DNA of 64,000 nt from CBDFLD01 sp965249005 (GTDB lineage: Bacteria; Acidobacteriota; UBA6911). Within the stretch, counting starts at the first letter, position 1. Every line of letters begins with the position of its first letter. Below the pieces are notes generated by a model. That model had not been told where the DNA came from. It did no database searches and was given only the letters and a program-made list of their open reading frames with translations. Below are positions 24,844 to 32,293 of the stretch, one piece after another. The translations under genes and the position numbers were made by a program. The stretch lies in contig CBDFLD010000022.1 of assembly GCA_965249005.1 (NCBI GenBank), positions 1,116,001 through 1,180,000 of the forward strand, given 5' to 3'.

Positions 24844-25281
24844 TTATCCCCCAGCATGCGCCAAGAGGAATAGAACGAATGCGATCCCGCCGACCACACT
24901 CCGTGCCCAGTGCCCCGGTCCCCACCGCCGAAGCAAGGCCTCAGTATCAGATGCATCGGGATGGTGAGCTGGATCCAGCAGTACATCATTGATCGGCTTG
25001 ACAACGACGAGCGTGATCGGGATGACCGCAACCAGAAAAAGTGCTCCGATTAGCCAAAGGAGGCTTCCCCCCAGCGCCCAGTCCGCAACTCCTGCGAAGA
25101 AGCCGATCACAGCCAAGAAAATCTGCATGGGTGCGGCTCGCCTATACATTTGGGAAAAAAACCGACCACCGACAGCAGAGCCTGCTTCCAAGGTAGCGGG
25201 ATGCTGAGCGATTGAAATGTAGACCGCAGCTCCGAAGAACACACCAGCGCAGAATGCGGCGATGAAATCGACTATCAGCAT
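24844..25281 (-). CDS. DUF1772-type four-span membrane protein
   Basis: A 145-residue protein with four predicted spans: DFIAAFCAGVFFGAAVYISI, MQIFLAVIGFFAGVADWALG, LLWLIGALFLVAVIPITLVVV and VVGGIAFVLFLLAHAG. The motifs GAAVYISIAQHPA in the first span and PITLVVVKPINDVLLDP after the third match the DUF1772/anthrone-oxygenase-like family, in which conserved polar residues line the bundle. Reaction and partner are unknown. It lies upstream of the YdjM-like gene on the same strand, 111 bp apart. Confidence 0.75.
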   Translation of the reverse strand: MLIVDFIAAFCAGVFFGAAVYISIAQHPATLEAGSAVGGRFFSQMYRRAAPMQIFLAVIGFFAGVADWALGGSLLWLIGALFLVAVIPITLVVVKPINDVLLDPAHHPDASDTEALLRRWGPGHWARSVVGGIAFVLFLLAHAGG

Positions 25282-25594
25282 ACTGTTTCCCCTGAGGCCC
25301 TAAGACACGGAAGTCGTGCCCTTGGCACTTTAGCCGGATGGTTTTGGGTTCAGTCTAGCATCGAAACCCTGAGATTTTTTGGAGACTCTAGGTGCCGACC
25401 AGCATGCCTCCTGCCCGATCAGCATTCAAGGGGAAAAGATTCCAGCAGACTATTCTCTCGCAGTCGGTCCTGCTCACCGGATTTGTATGCTCAGTTTCCG
25501 AAGCTGTTTGCGAAAAAGTTTTCCAGATTTTTTCATGCCGAGGAGTCCCAGCATGGGACCCGCGAGTGGCAGGTGTTATACACCACAGAGCTAA
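25282..25594. other. intergenic region left of the IS21 element
   Basis: About 313 bp without a supported gene. Its last six bases, AGCTAA (25589-25594), are the left target-site duplication of the IS21 element. Bases 25576-25594 continue across the element into 28885-28922 as one ancestral sequence that has a second copy at 29950-30004. Confidence 0.5.
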
Positions 25595-25807
25595 TGTTAC
25601 TGATCGCTTAAAACCGCACTTTTCTGAACAAACGCCGAGATAACAAGCCTCAACATCATCGGCGCCGTAGGCGCCTCCTCAAGTTTTTCTCAATAGGTTA
25701 TGCTGTTTTCGGGTGTGGAAGAGGACCCCGACCGCCATTAACAATCGGGGTCCGTTGGCGGCTCTCTTTGGAAGAGCTACCAAACCATCAGATGTTCGTA
25801 GCCTGCC

Positions 25808-26272
25808 ATGATTTGTGGCCGTTGTCCAGTTCCCACCCCTGGGAATGGGATGACGGTCACCTCCGAAGTTACCTTTCGTCAAGGGTTTTGCCGAGCTGAC
25901 GGCTGCGGGGCGCTTTTCTGGATCTGTCGCTGCTGTGACCGTGGACAGCAGTACTGCAGTTGTCGCTGTCGTAGCAAAGCGCGCCGGAAGCAACGTCGCA
26001 AGGCCAATCGCCTGCATCAACAAAGCCCCGAAGGAAGATTGGATCACAGAGACCGTCAGCGAGCGTACCGGCGTCGACGAGCCATGGCCCGCGTGACGGA
26101 TCCAGGTAGCCGAAGCGAGCTTCGTTCTGGCAGGATCGCTGCGCGCGAAGCGCAAGTACAACGTGATGAGAAAGTTCAAACACACACCACATCTACGATT
26201 TCCGGCCCTATCACCTGCATGGTTTGCGGTCGAGCGGGCCAGCTCATCGATGTGTTTCATGGATGGAGATGA
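25808..26272 (+). CDS. IS21 accessory protein with Cys-rich zinc-finger-like motif
   Basis: A 154-residue frame ending 3 bp before istA. It has ADGCGALFWICRCCDRGQQYC, interrupted here for length, a Cys-dense block (CGALFWICRCCDRGQ and YCSCRCR), a basic stretch (RSKARRKQRRKANRLHQQ), the segment SPEGRLDHRDRQRAYRRRRA and a C-terminal CMVCGRAG. This type of small Cys-rich protein is found ahead of istA in a subset of IS21-like elements. Its function is not known, but DNA binding is plausible from composition. Start position is uncertain: the ATG at 25850 is also possible. Confidence 0.7.
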   Translation: MICGRCPVPTPGNGMTVTSEVTFRQGFCRADGCGALFWICRCCDRGQQYCSCRCRSKARRKQRRKANRLHQQSPEGRLDHRDRQRAYRRRRAMARVTDPGSRSELRSGRIAAREAQVQRDEKVQTHTTSTISGPITCMVCGRAGQLIDVFHGWR

Positions 26273-26275
26273 AAC

Positions 26276-27760
26276 ATGATTGCAGCCGAGACCGTGGCAC
26301 ACATCCGTCGCTTGTTCTATGCCGAGCATTGGAAGATTGGAACCATCGCGCAAGAACTGGGACTTCACCGGGATACGGTACGAACCGCCCTGCAAACCGA
26401 TCGATTCAATCGAGCCAAGATCCTTCGTCCCAGTCTCACGGATCCCTACATCGACTTTATCAAGGAGACTTTGGAGAAGTATCCGCGCCTACGAACGACT
26501 CGTATCTATGAGATGATTCGGGATCGAGGCTATACCGGCAGTGTCGTGATACTCCGGAGAGTCGTCGCCCGTCTCCGCCCTGTGCACCGAGAAGCGTTCT
26601 TACGGCTGCGAACATTTCCTGGCGAGCAGGGCCAAGTCGATTGGGCACATTTTGGAGCCGTTGCAATCGGCCGTGCCCGTCGTCGGTTGTCCTGCTTCGT
26701 TCTTACACTTTCTTATTCCCGAGCCCTATATCTGGAGTTCTTCTTCGATCAAACCCTGGAGAACTTCTTGCGCGGTCACGTCCGGGCCTTCGACTCATGG
26801 TCGGGCTGCCCTCGTGTCATATTAAGCGACAATCTGAAGTCGGCCGTGCTGGAACGCCACGGCGATGCCGTGCACTTTCATCCTCGGCTGATTGAGCTTT
26901 GTGCTCACTATCATTTTGCCACTCGCCCGTGCCAAGTGGCCCGTGGCAATCAGAAAGGGCGTGTCGAAAGAACCATCCAGTACATCCGACACTCTTTCTT
27001 TGCCGCACGCCGCTTCACCACCCTGGAGGACTTCAACCGTCAAGCGCTTCTGTGGCGCGACGAAATCGCTCATCGACGTCCCTGGCCCGGAGACCAGTCC
27101 CGCACCGTTGAGCAAATCTTCGAAGAAGAGGAAAAACCTCGATTGCTTCCACTGCCGGTGCATTCCTTCGATACCGATCTGGTGGTACCGGTTCGATCGC
27201 GCAAGACCATCTATATCCGTTTTGATCTCAACGACTACTCGATTCCACACACGGCCGTGGGTCGAGCACTCACTCTGGCAGCATCACAGGACACTGTACG
27301 CATTCTCGATGGCGCAACCGAAATCGCCCGACACCGCCGCTCCTACAACCGCCATGACGCCGTCCTGGATCCGGCGCATCAAGAAGCACTGCTACAAGAG
27401 AAGCGCAAAGCCATCGGCGCTACTCCTGGAGGCCGTCTTGCTCAATCGGTACCTGAAAGCGAAGCCTTGATCGCGGCTGCCTTCCAGCGGGGAGAGTCCG
27501 GCGGCGGGCAAACCACTCAGCTATCTCAGCTCTTGGAGGATTATGGAGCCACGGAACTACAAGTCGCCGTTCGGGAAGCACTCCAGCGGCAGACGCCTCG
27601 GGCTTCTTCGGTTGCCTTCATTCTACAGAAACATCGCCGCTCCCAACAGCGTCGTCATCTACTACCTGTCGATCTGACTCGTCGTCCCGATCTTGCCAAC
27701 CTCAACGTCCAACCCCACAACTTGGAGGCCTACGATGACCTCTCCGACCGTGACGAATAA
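26276..27760 (+). CDS. istA: IS21 transposase IstA
   Basis: A 494-residue transposase. The N-terminal helix-turn-helix (IGTIAQELGLHRDTVRTALQ) binds the ends. The integrase core (rve) has the DDE residues in EQGQVDWAHFG (D), VILSDNLKSAV (D) and GNQKGRVERTIQYIR (E). The C-terminal beta domain includes RKTIYIRFDLNDYSIP. IstA joins element DNA to the target after activation by IstB. Its start follows the accessory ORF by 3 bp and its end overlaps the start of istB, implying translational coupling. Confidence 0.95.
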   Translation: MIAAETVAHIRRLFYAEHWKIGTIAQELGLHRDTVRTALQTDRFNRAKILRPSLTDPYIDFIKETLEKYPRLRTTRIYEMIRDRGYTGSVVILRRVVARLRPVHREAFLRLRTFPGEQGQVDWAHFGAVAIGRARRRLSCFVLTLSYSRALYLEFFFDQTLENFLRGHVRAFDSWSGCPRVILSDNLKSAVLERHGDAVHFHPRLIELCAHYHFATRPCQVARGNQKGRVERTIQYIRHSFFAARRFTTLEDFNRQALLWRDEIAHRRPWPGDQSRTVEQIFEEEEKPRLLPLPVHSFDTDLVVPVRSRKTIYIRFDLNDYSIPHTAVGRALTLAASQDTVRILDGATEIARHRRSYNRHDAVLDPAHQEALLQEKRKAIGATPGGRLAQSVPESEALIAAAFQRGESGGGQTTQLSQLLEDYGATELQVAVREALQRQTPRASSVAFILQKHRRSQQRRHLLPVDLTRRPDLANLNVQPHNLEAYDDLSDRDE

Positions 27761-28508
27761 CCTTGCCACCCAACTCGCCGGCATCGGTCTGAATGCCACT
27801 TCTGAATCCCTGGAAGACTTCATCGCCCGGGCTACCAAGGGTCGTTGGAGTCCTCGTGTAATGCTCGAGGAGCTGTTGCAGGCCGAAGCTCGAGAGCGTG
27901 GCCGCCGCAGTCTCGAGCGCCGCCTGAAACGCTCCCGCATCGGCCGCTTCAAACCGCTGGCGGATTTCGATTGGAATTGGCCAAAGAAAATCGATCGCCA
28001 GGTCATCGAACGCGCCCTCACTCTGGATTTCATCCCGGATGGTCGCAACTTTGTCCTACTCGGTGCCAACGGTCTGGGCAAGACCATGATTACCAAAAAC
28101 ATTGCCCACGCTGCTGTGCTGGCCGGCTATTCCGTCCTGTTTCGTACGGCTGCCGACCTGATCGAAGATCTCCAATGTGATTCCCCGGAACTCCGAAGAA
28201 GAAAGTTCCAATCCTACGCCCGCCCTCACCTTCTGTGCGTAGACGAAGTCGGGTATCTCTCCTATGACAACCATGCCGCGGATCTGCTGTACGAAGTCGT
28301 CAACCGGCGCTATGAGCATCGATCCATCGTTATAAGTACAAATAGAGCCTTTCGAGAATGGAACGAGGTCTTTCCCAATGCCGCTTGCATTGCCACGCTC
28401 TTGGATCGTCTCACTCACCATGCCGATGTGACCGTCATTGAAGGACGTAGCTATCGGATTCGAGAGAGCGAGCAGGAAGCCTCCGCGCGGAGGAAAAAGA
28501 AACGTTAG
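27735..28508 (+). CDS. istB: IS21 helper ATPase IstB
   Basis: The start is the ATG at 27735 because GGAGG lies 7 bases upstream. An earlier in-frame start at 27693 is inside istA. The 257-residue AAA+ protein has Walker A GANGLGKT, Walker B LLCVDEVGYL and sensor STNRAF. It forms oligomers on DNA that select the target and activate IstA. Its overlap with istA by 26 bp is usual for the family. The C-terminus is basic (SARRKKKR). Confidence 0.95.
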   Translation: MTSPTVTNNLATQLAGIGLNATSESLEDFIARATKGRWSPRVMLEELLQAEARERGRRSLERRLKRSRIGRFKPLADFDWNWPKKIDRQVIERALTLDFIPDGRNFVLLGANGLGKTMITKNIAHAAVLAGYSVLFRTAADLIEDLQCDSPELRRRKFQSYARPHLLCVDEVGYLSYDNHAADLLYEVVNRRYEHRSIVISTNRAFREWNEVFPNAACIATLLDRLTHHADVTVIEGRSYRIRESEQEASARRKKKR

Positions 28509-28513
28509 AACCC

Positions 28514-28876
28514 GTGCCGTCCAATCGCATTCAATACGTAAAGATTGTTGTTGATCTCTACGCCCAGCTGCCTGAGACTCCACAACGGCCTCGTCGGCAA
28601 GACTATCAACTCGCTTATCAGCTCTATGATCGTCGGGTTCCGCTTTCGGTCATAGAATCGAGCTTACTCCTGACTTCCGCTCGTCGGTTACTCCGTGATC
28701 CACAGGCACGCAGGCTATCGCCTATCCGGTCCCTGTATTACTTTCTCCCGGTCATTGAGGAATTACTTCAGAATCCTATCTCGGCAGACTACGTGAGGTA
28801 TCTTCGAATCAAACTGCGCCTGAAAACCTCTCTACCGGCGCCCGTTCAGAAAACTGCGGTTTCACGCGATCGCTAA
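28514..28876 (+). CDS. IS21 passenger ORF of unknown function
   Basis: A 120-residue helical, Arg/Leu-rich protein starting five bases after istB. Its stop codon TAA (28874-28876) lies inside the right terminal repeat of the element, so the gene is an integral part of the IS. Segments such as LPETPQRPRRQDYQLAYQLY and VIESSLLLTSARRLLRD, then YYFLPVIEELLQNP and YVRYLRIKLRL, suggest a compact DNA-binding or replication-associated helical domain. I do not recognise the family with certainty. Confidence 0.65.
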   Translation: MPSNRIQYVKIVVDLYAQLPETPQRPRRQDYQLAYQLYDRRVPLSVIESSLLLTSARRLLRDPQARRLSPIRSLYYFLPVIEELLQNPISADYVRYLRIKLRLKTSLPAPVQKTAVSRDR

Positions 28877-28884
28877 CAAGCTAA

Positions 28885-28922
28885 AGGGACGTTAGTCGCG
28901 TACCGAACGCATCGTTCCATCT
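28885..28922. repeat. right part of an ancestral repeat (copy A), split by IS21
   Basis: AGGGACGTTAGTCGCGTACC and the following CGAACGCATCGTTCCATCT match 29969-30004 with a few changes. With the bases left of IS21 (25576-25594) the copy totals about 57 bp. Before the IS21 insertion it was continuous. Confidence 0.5.
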
Positions 28923-29146
28923 TTGACAGGGATTTGCCGAATGCTAAACTGGAACTTAAAATTTGAGGGCCCGTGGGGGCCGTGCGAGTTTGATTCCAGC
29001 CTTCGACACTTTGTTTGCACTTGATGGCAGGATGCATTTCTCACGCTTCGGACTCGAAATAGGCAATTGCCCCATGACCCCTTCGCTGTTGTGTGGGGCT
29101 CAGCCTCTAATCTTGGGGTTAGGCGCTCTGGGAAGGAGCAAGCCAT

Positions 29147-29929
29147 ATGAGGGACGCGCTGGAGAGGGCTTATCGATTTGTTCTTCCAGGTTCCATCTTC
29201 TTACTCTTCCTTTTGCCGCTTTGGTGGTTGATTGGTGCCGGCAGTGTCGATTGGAAAGCTTTCTCTGCGCTTGGCACCGTTTTAGTTGGATATAGTGCAC
29301 TCTATCAGCTCGTTCAGAAGAGTCTTCTCGAAAGAGCGATTGATAAGGCGTGGAAGAAGCCGGTTAGGGGGTCATGGGAGGATGAACTCAACAATTGGTC
29401 TGCGACGTCTTGGCTTTTCCCCGGAGCTCGTTTGGGCTACCGTCTACGCCGAATGCGGTATCTCGCGCAGGAGAGCTATAAATCAGAAATTGAACTTATC
29501 ACTCTCGGTCAAGCGCGTGGATATGTAGATGTATCCTCATACATTAAGAACGCCGAGCTTAAACACAAGGTGCGCCTAGCATATGTATACTCCGAACTGA
29601 GTATCATCCTTGGTGGATTCTTTGCGGCAGCAATCTACGTCGGTCTTGCAATCTACGTTGGCATCATTGCATGTACGCCCTTGAAATTCCTTGTCGAATT
29701 CGATCTCGTGTGGGAAGTAGAGCCCAACGTCCTATTCGGAAAGCTGATCGTCCTTGCTGCTTTATGGGCATTTCTAGCATGGTACTTTCTCAAGATAGCA
29801 GGTGCCGAGATAGAGCGTGTTGAAAGTGTGCAGCATGGATTTTCTGTCGAGGCGGGAGATTATGACTGGCAAATCTTTTCCAGGATACTCGAGACACTTA
29901 AGACCGACCTTGAGATCAAACTTAAGTAG
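29147..29929 (+). CDS. membrane protein, unknown (260 aa)
   Basis: A ribosome binding site GGAAGGAG precedes the ATG. The product has an N-terminal pair of spans (FVLPGSIFLLFLLPLWWLIGA and FSALGTVLVGYSALYQLV), a long cytosolic helical part, and a C-terminal pair (IILGGFFAAAIYVGLAIYVGIIA and LIVLAALWAFLAWYFLKIA) followed by a charged helix (ETLKTDLEIKLK). It resembles uncharacterised four-span proteins of unknown role. It lies between the IS21 and IS1380 elements and is flanked by the two copies of the 57-bp repeat, so it may itself be transferred DNA. Confidence 0.65.
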   Translation: MRDALERAYRFVLPGSIFLLFLLPLWWLIGAGSVDWKAFSALGTVLVGYSALYQLVQKSLLERAIDKAWKKPVRGSWEDELNNWSATSWLFPGARLGYRLRRMRYLAQESYKSEIELITLGQARGYVDVSSYIKNAELKHKVRLAYVYSELSIILGGFFAAAIYVGLAIYVGIIACTPLKFLVEFDLVWEVEPNVLFGKLIVLAALWAFLAWYFLKIAGAEIERVESVQHGFSVEAGDYDWQIFSRILETLKTDLEIKLK

Positions 29930-29949
29930 AAACCGGTGTGTCCAGAGAG

Positions 29950-30004
29950 TTACACACAACAGAAACAGAGGGACGTTGTCGGACACCGACGCATCGTTCC
30001 ATCT
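29950..30004. repeat. copy B of the 57-bp repeat
   Basis: TTACACACAACAGAA at 29950, then AGGGACGTTGTCGGACACCG, ending CGCATCGTTCCATCT at 30004. It aligns over its whole length with the reconstructed copy A (25576-25594 joined to 28885-28922), with scattered substitutions and two single-base gaps. It lies just before the IS1380 element. Confidence 0.5.
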
Positions 30005-30174
30005 GGGGGGCCTGGGACTCCATACCCCCCTCTTTGATATCGTGACGTGAGACTAGGCCTTAGTCCAGCGTGATTTTTTGCATGAGGAGGAAGAAAAGCC
30101 CTGGAACGTGCGCCGTTACGGGATAAAATGCGTTTGATATATTTACAAGACATCCCGAAAGGAGCACATTCCAG

Positions 30175-31680
30175 GTGAATAAAAGAAACCACAGAATCCT
30201 CCTCCGAGACAAGCAAAATCTTACACGCCGGTTGGAAAGAAATCAGTTTGAGGACCGGTCCGATCCTATGTTCAAGGACTCCAACACCTACTACGAGATC
30301 GCCGAGAGAACGCGCGCCATCGGATCTGGTGGTATCGGAGCCATTCACAAGCTCGTGTGTAAGCTTGGATTGGACAAAGATATCAACAGAAACATCGTTT
30401 TGCTCAAGTACCACTTTCCTTACTGGGAATCCGATCATGTACTGAACATCGCATACAACGTCTTGTCGGGTGGAACCTGTCTCGAAGATATCGAGCGGTT
30501 GCGCCAGGATGAGACCTACATGAACGGACTGGGAGCCGAGAGGATTCCGGATCCCACGACGGCTGGAGATTTCCTCCGTCGTTTCGATGAGGATTGGATC
30601 TTCGGACTTCAGGAAACCATCAATGAAACCCGAACCAAGGTGTGGAAGTTGCAGGATGCTTCCTTCCGGAAGGAGGCCATCATCGACGTGGACGGGACCG
30701 TCGCCGGAACCTTGGGGGAATGCAAGGAAGGAATGGACATTGCCTACAACGGGATCTGGGGTTACGCACCGTTGATCGTGACCTTGGCCAATACGAATGA
30801 GGTCCTCTATCTGATGAATCGGCCGGGCAACCGTCCCTCTTCCGACGGAGCGGCCGAGTGGATGGACCGGGCAATCGATCTGGTGTCGTCGGTGTTTACG
30901 AAGGTCTGGCTTCGGGGCGACACGGATTTCTCGCTGACGAGAAACTTCGATCGCTGGGACGAGCGGGTTGGTTTTGTCTTTGGTTATGACGCCAAGCCGA
31001 ACCTGGTCGGGATGGCCGATGCCCTGCCGGAGAGACAATGGAAACCGCTCGAGCGGCCTCCTCGTTATGAGGTCAAGAGCGAAGAACGGCGCCGTCCGGA
31101 AAACGTCAAAGAACAAGTAATCAAGGAGAGAGAATTCAAGAACATCCGCCTGCAGAGCGAGCAGGTCGCCGAGTTTGACTATCGTCCCGGACACTGTAAG
31201 AAAACCTATCGCATGGTTGTGGTTCGGAAGAACCTCACGATCGAAAAGGGGGAGCACCGGCTGTTTGATGAGGTCCGGTACTTCTTCTACATCACCAACG
31301 ATCGGGAGATGACGATGGGAGAAGTGGTCCTTTTTGCCAACGATCGCTGCAACCAGGAAAACGTCATCGGTCAGCTCAAGAGTGGAGTGAACGCCTTGAG
31401 GATGCCTTCGGACAGTCTGGTATCGAACTGGGCCTACATGGTCATCGCATCGCTGGCGTGGAATCTGAAGGCCTGGTATGGCCTGGTGACGCAGGCGCCG
31501 ACAGTACGTCGTGATATCTTGAGGATGGAGTTCAAACGCTTCCTGGTGAACTTTGTGCAAATACCCTGTCAGATTGTAAGAACCGGTCGTCGCCTCGTTT
31601 ACAGGATATTGGCCTATAGCAAGCATCTCGAAACCTTTTTGGCGACGTTCGACTATATCAGGCAACTCAGGTTTACTTGA
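30175..31680 (+). CDS. IS1380 family transposase
   Basis: The GTG at 30175 follows AAAGGAG with suitable spacing. The 501-residue product has the IS1380 layout: N-terminal region with YWESDHVLNIAYNVLSGGTC and LEDIERLR, first catalytic Asp in IIDVDGTVAGT, second in LRGDTDFSLT, and the late Glu in NQENVIGQLKSGVNALRMP. A long antisense frame (29950-31833) is a shadow of this gene. The frame is intact. Confidence 0.95.
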   Translation: MNKRNHRILLRDKQNLTRRLERNQFEDRSDPMFKDSNTYYEIAERTRAIGSGGIGAIHKLVCKLGLDKDINRNIVLLKYHFPYWESDHVLNIAYNVLSGGTCLEDIERLRQDETYMNGLGAERIPDPTTAGDFLRRFDEDWIFGLQETINETRTKVWKLQDASFRKEAIIDVDGTVAGTLGECKEGMDIAYNGIWGYAPLIVTLANTNEVLYLMNRPGNRPSSDGAAEWMDRAIDLVSSVFTKVWLRGDTDFSLTRNFDRWDERVGFVFGYDAKPNLVGMADALPERQWKPLERPPRYEVKSEERRRPENVKEQVIKEREFKNIRLQSEQVAEFDYRPGHCKKTYRMVVVRKNLTIEKGEHRLFDEVRYFFYITNDREMTMGEVVLFANDRCNQENVIGQLKSGVNALRMPSDSLVSNWAYMVIASLAWNLKAWYGLVTQAPTVRRDILRMEFKRFLVNFVQIPCQIVRTGRRLVYRILAYSKHLETFLATFDYIRQLRFT

Positions 31681-31690
31681 AGGCGCCTCG

Positions 31691-31718
31691 CCGGCGGGTG
31701 AGCCCGTACCCCCGGCGG
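31691..31718 (+). terminator. possible hairpin terminator after the IS1380 transposase
   Basis: Just downstream of the stop, GCCGGCGGGT pairs with ACCCCCGGC around an eight-base loop, with one bulged base. No U-tract follows, so it may act as a barrier to transcription or only as a structural element. Confidence 0.3.
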
Positions 31719-31955
31719 AGCAAGAGTGGCGGGCGAAAGGAAGGGCATAACAGAGACAAACAAGATCAAGTGATCCAGACAACCAATGGAAGGTTTGTCT
31801 CTTGTGTTTCTCTTTGCTTTCCCTGTTACGCACAAGGAGCTGAAATCCACGAGATATTCGGAAAAGGCAAACGATTTTCCGAGCGAGCTCATACCTCGCT
31901 TATTTTGGGTCTAGTTGGTAGACCGGGGGGCTGAAACCCGGTTGGACCGAGACCT

Positions 31956-32148
31956 TGCACCGATCTGAACATTAATCTGGGCGTTAAGCCAACGATGCAT
32001 GCTAGCGAAGCACTCTCAGGGACCGATGCTTTCTTGGCACCAACTTGGCACCACGTTTAGCATCATTTTCGCTATCAATATGTTACAGTACGTCCTCTGA
32101 TCTACAATCAGCGGGTCACCTTAGTCAGAGACAAGGCAAGACTGCTCA
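31956..32148. other. intergenic region with a short tRNA-like match
   Basis: No gene was found. On the minus strand around 32033-32055 two tandem TTGGTGCCAA-type words occur, similar to sequence at 38870-38890. At 32107-32118 AATCAGCGGGTC matches the 3' side of the anticodon arm of the tRNA at 39305. Both could be traces of an integrated element, but the evidence is thin. Confidence 0.3.
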
Positions 32149-32185
32149 CTTTCCCGCCCGATAGCTTCCATACTCTGCTATCCTA
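32149..32185 (+). promoter_or_regulatory. bipartite upstream element, copy 3 (before the TonB receptor)
   Basis: CTTTCCC (32149-32155), 21 bp, GCTATCCT (32177-32184) followed by ATACTCAAGCGTCAAACC. The 27 bases 32176-32202 match 36198-36224 in 24 positions, so here the similarity extends downstream of the TATCCT block. The receptor start codon is about 110 bp further on, leaving a long leader. Confidence 0.65.
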
Positions 32186-32293
32186 TACTCAAGCGTCAAA
32201 CCGACCAATGCCTGGACACTCTTGGGTCACTTCGACTTGATCGCCCGGCACCATTGGGTACGTAGATTGTCCTCTCTCTCCGAAGGAGAGGTA

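Larger units (their letters stand above)
25595..28878 (+). mobile_element. IS21-type element, complete, with two accessory ORFs
   Basis: The 3284-bp element starts TGTTACTGATCGCTTAAAAC and ends in the imperfect inverse, so both ends read TGTTAnnGATCGCnTnAAACC, then GCAnTTTTCTGAAC, over about 36 bp. It is flanked by a perfect 6-bp direct repeat AGCTAA (25589-25594 and 28879-28884), the target duplication. It carries istA and istB in the usual overlapping order, plus one extra frame before istA and one after istB. All four frames are intact, so the element may be mobile. Confidence 0.93.
30055..31955 (+). mobile_element. IS1380-type element (ends tentative)
   Basis: The transposase at 30175 identifies the family. 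Possible ends are AGGCCTTAGTCCAGCGTGA at 30055 and, read on the minus strand from 31955, AGGTCTCGGTCCAACCGGG: the shared pattern AGGnCTnnGTCCAnC is weak but in the correct orientation, and the resulting length (about 1.9 kb) fits the family. No target duplication could be confirmed at these ends, so both boundaries may be off by some tens of bases. Confidence 0.5.

Noticed and set aside
29950..31833. Antisense frame of 627 codons over the IS1380 transposase
   Set aside because: It covers the transposase codon by codon, has no ribosome binding site and no recognisable domain; the sense frame is a clear IS1380 transposase.
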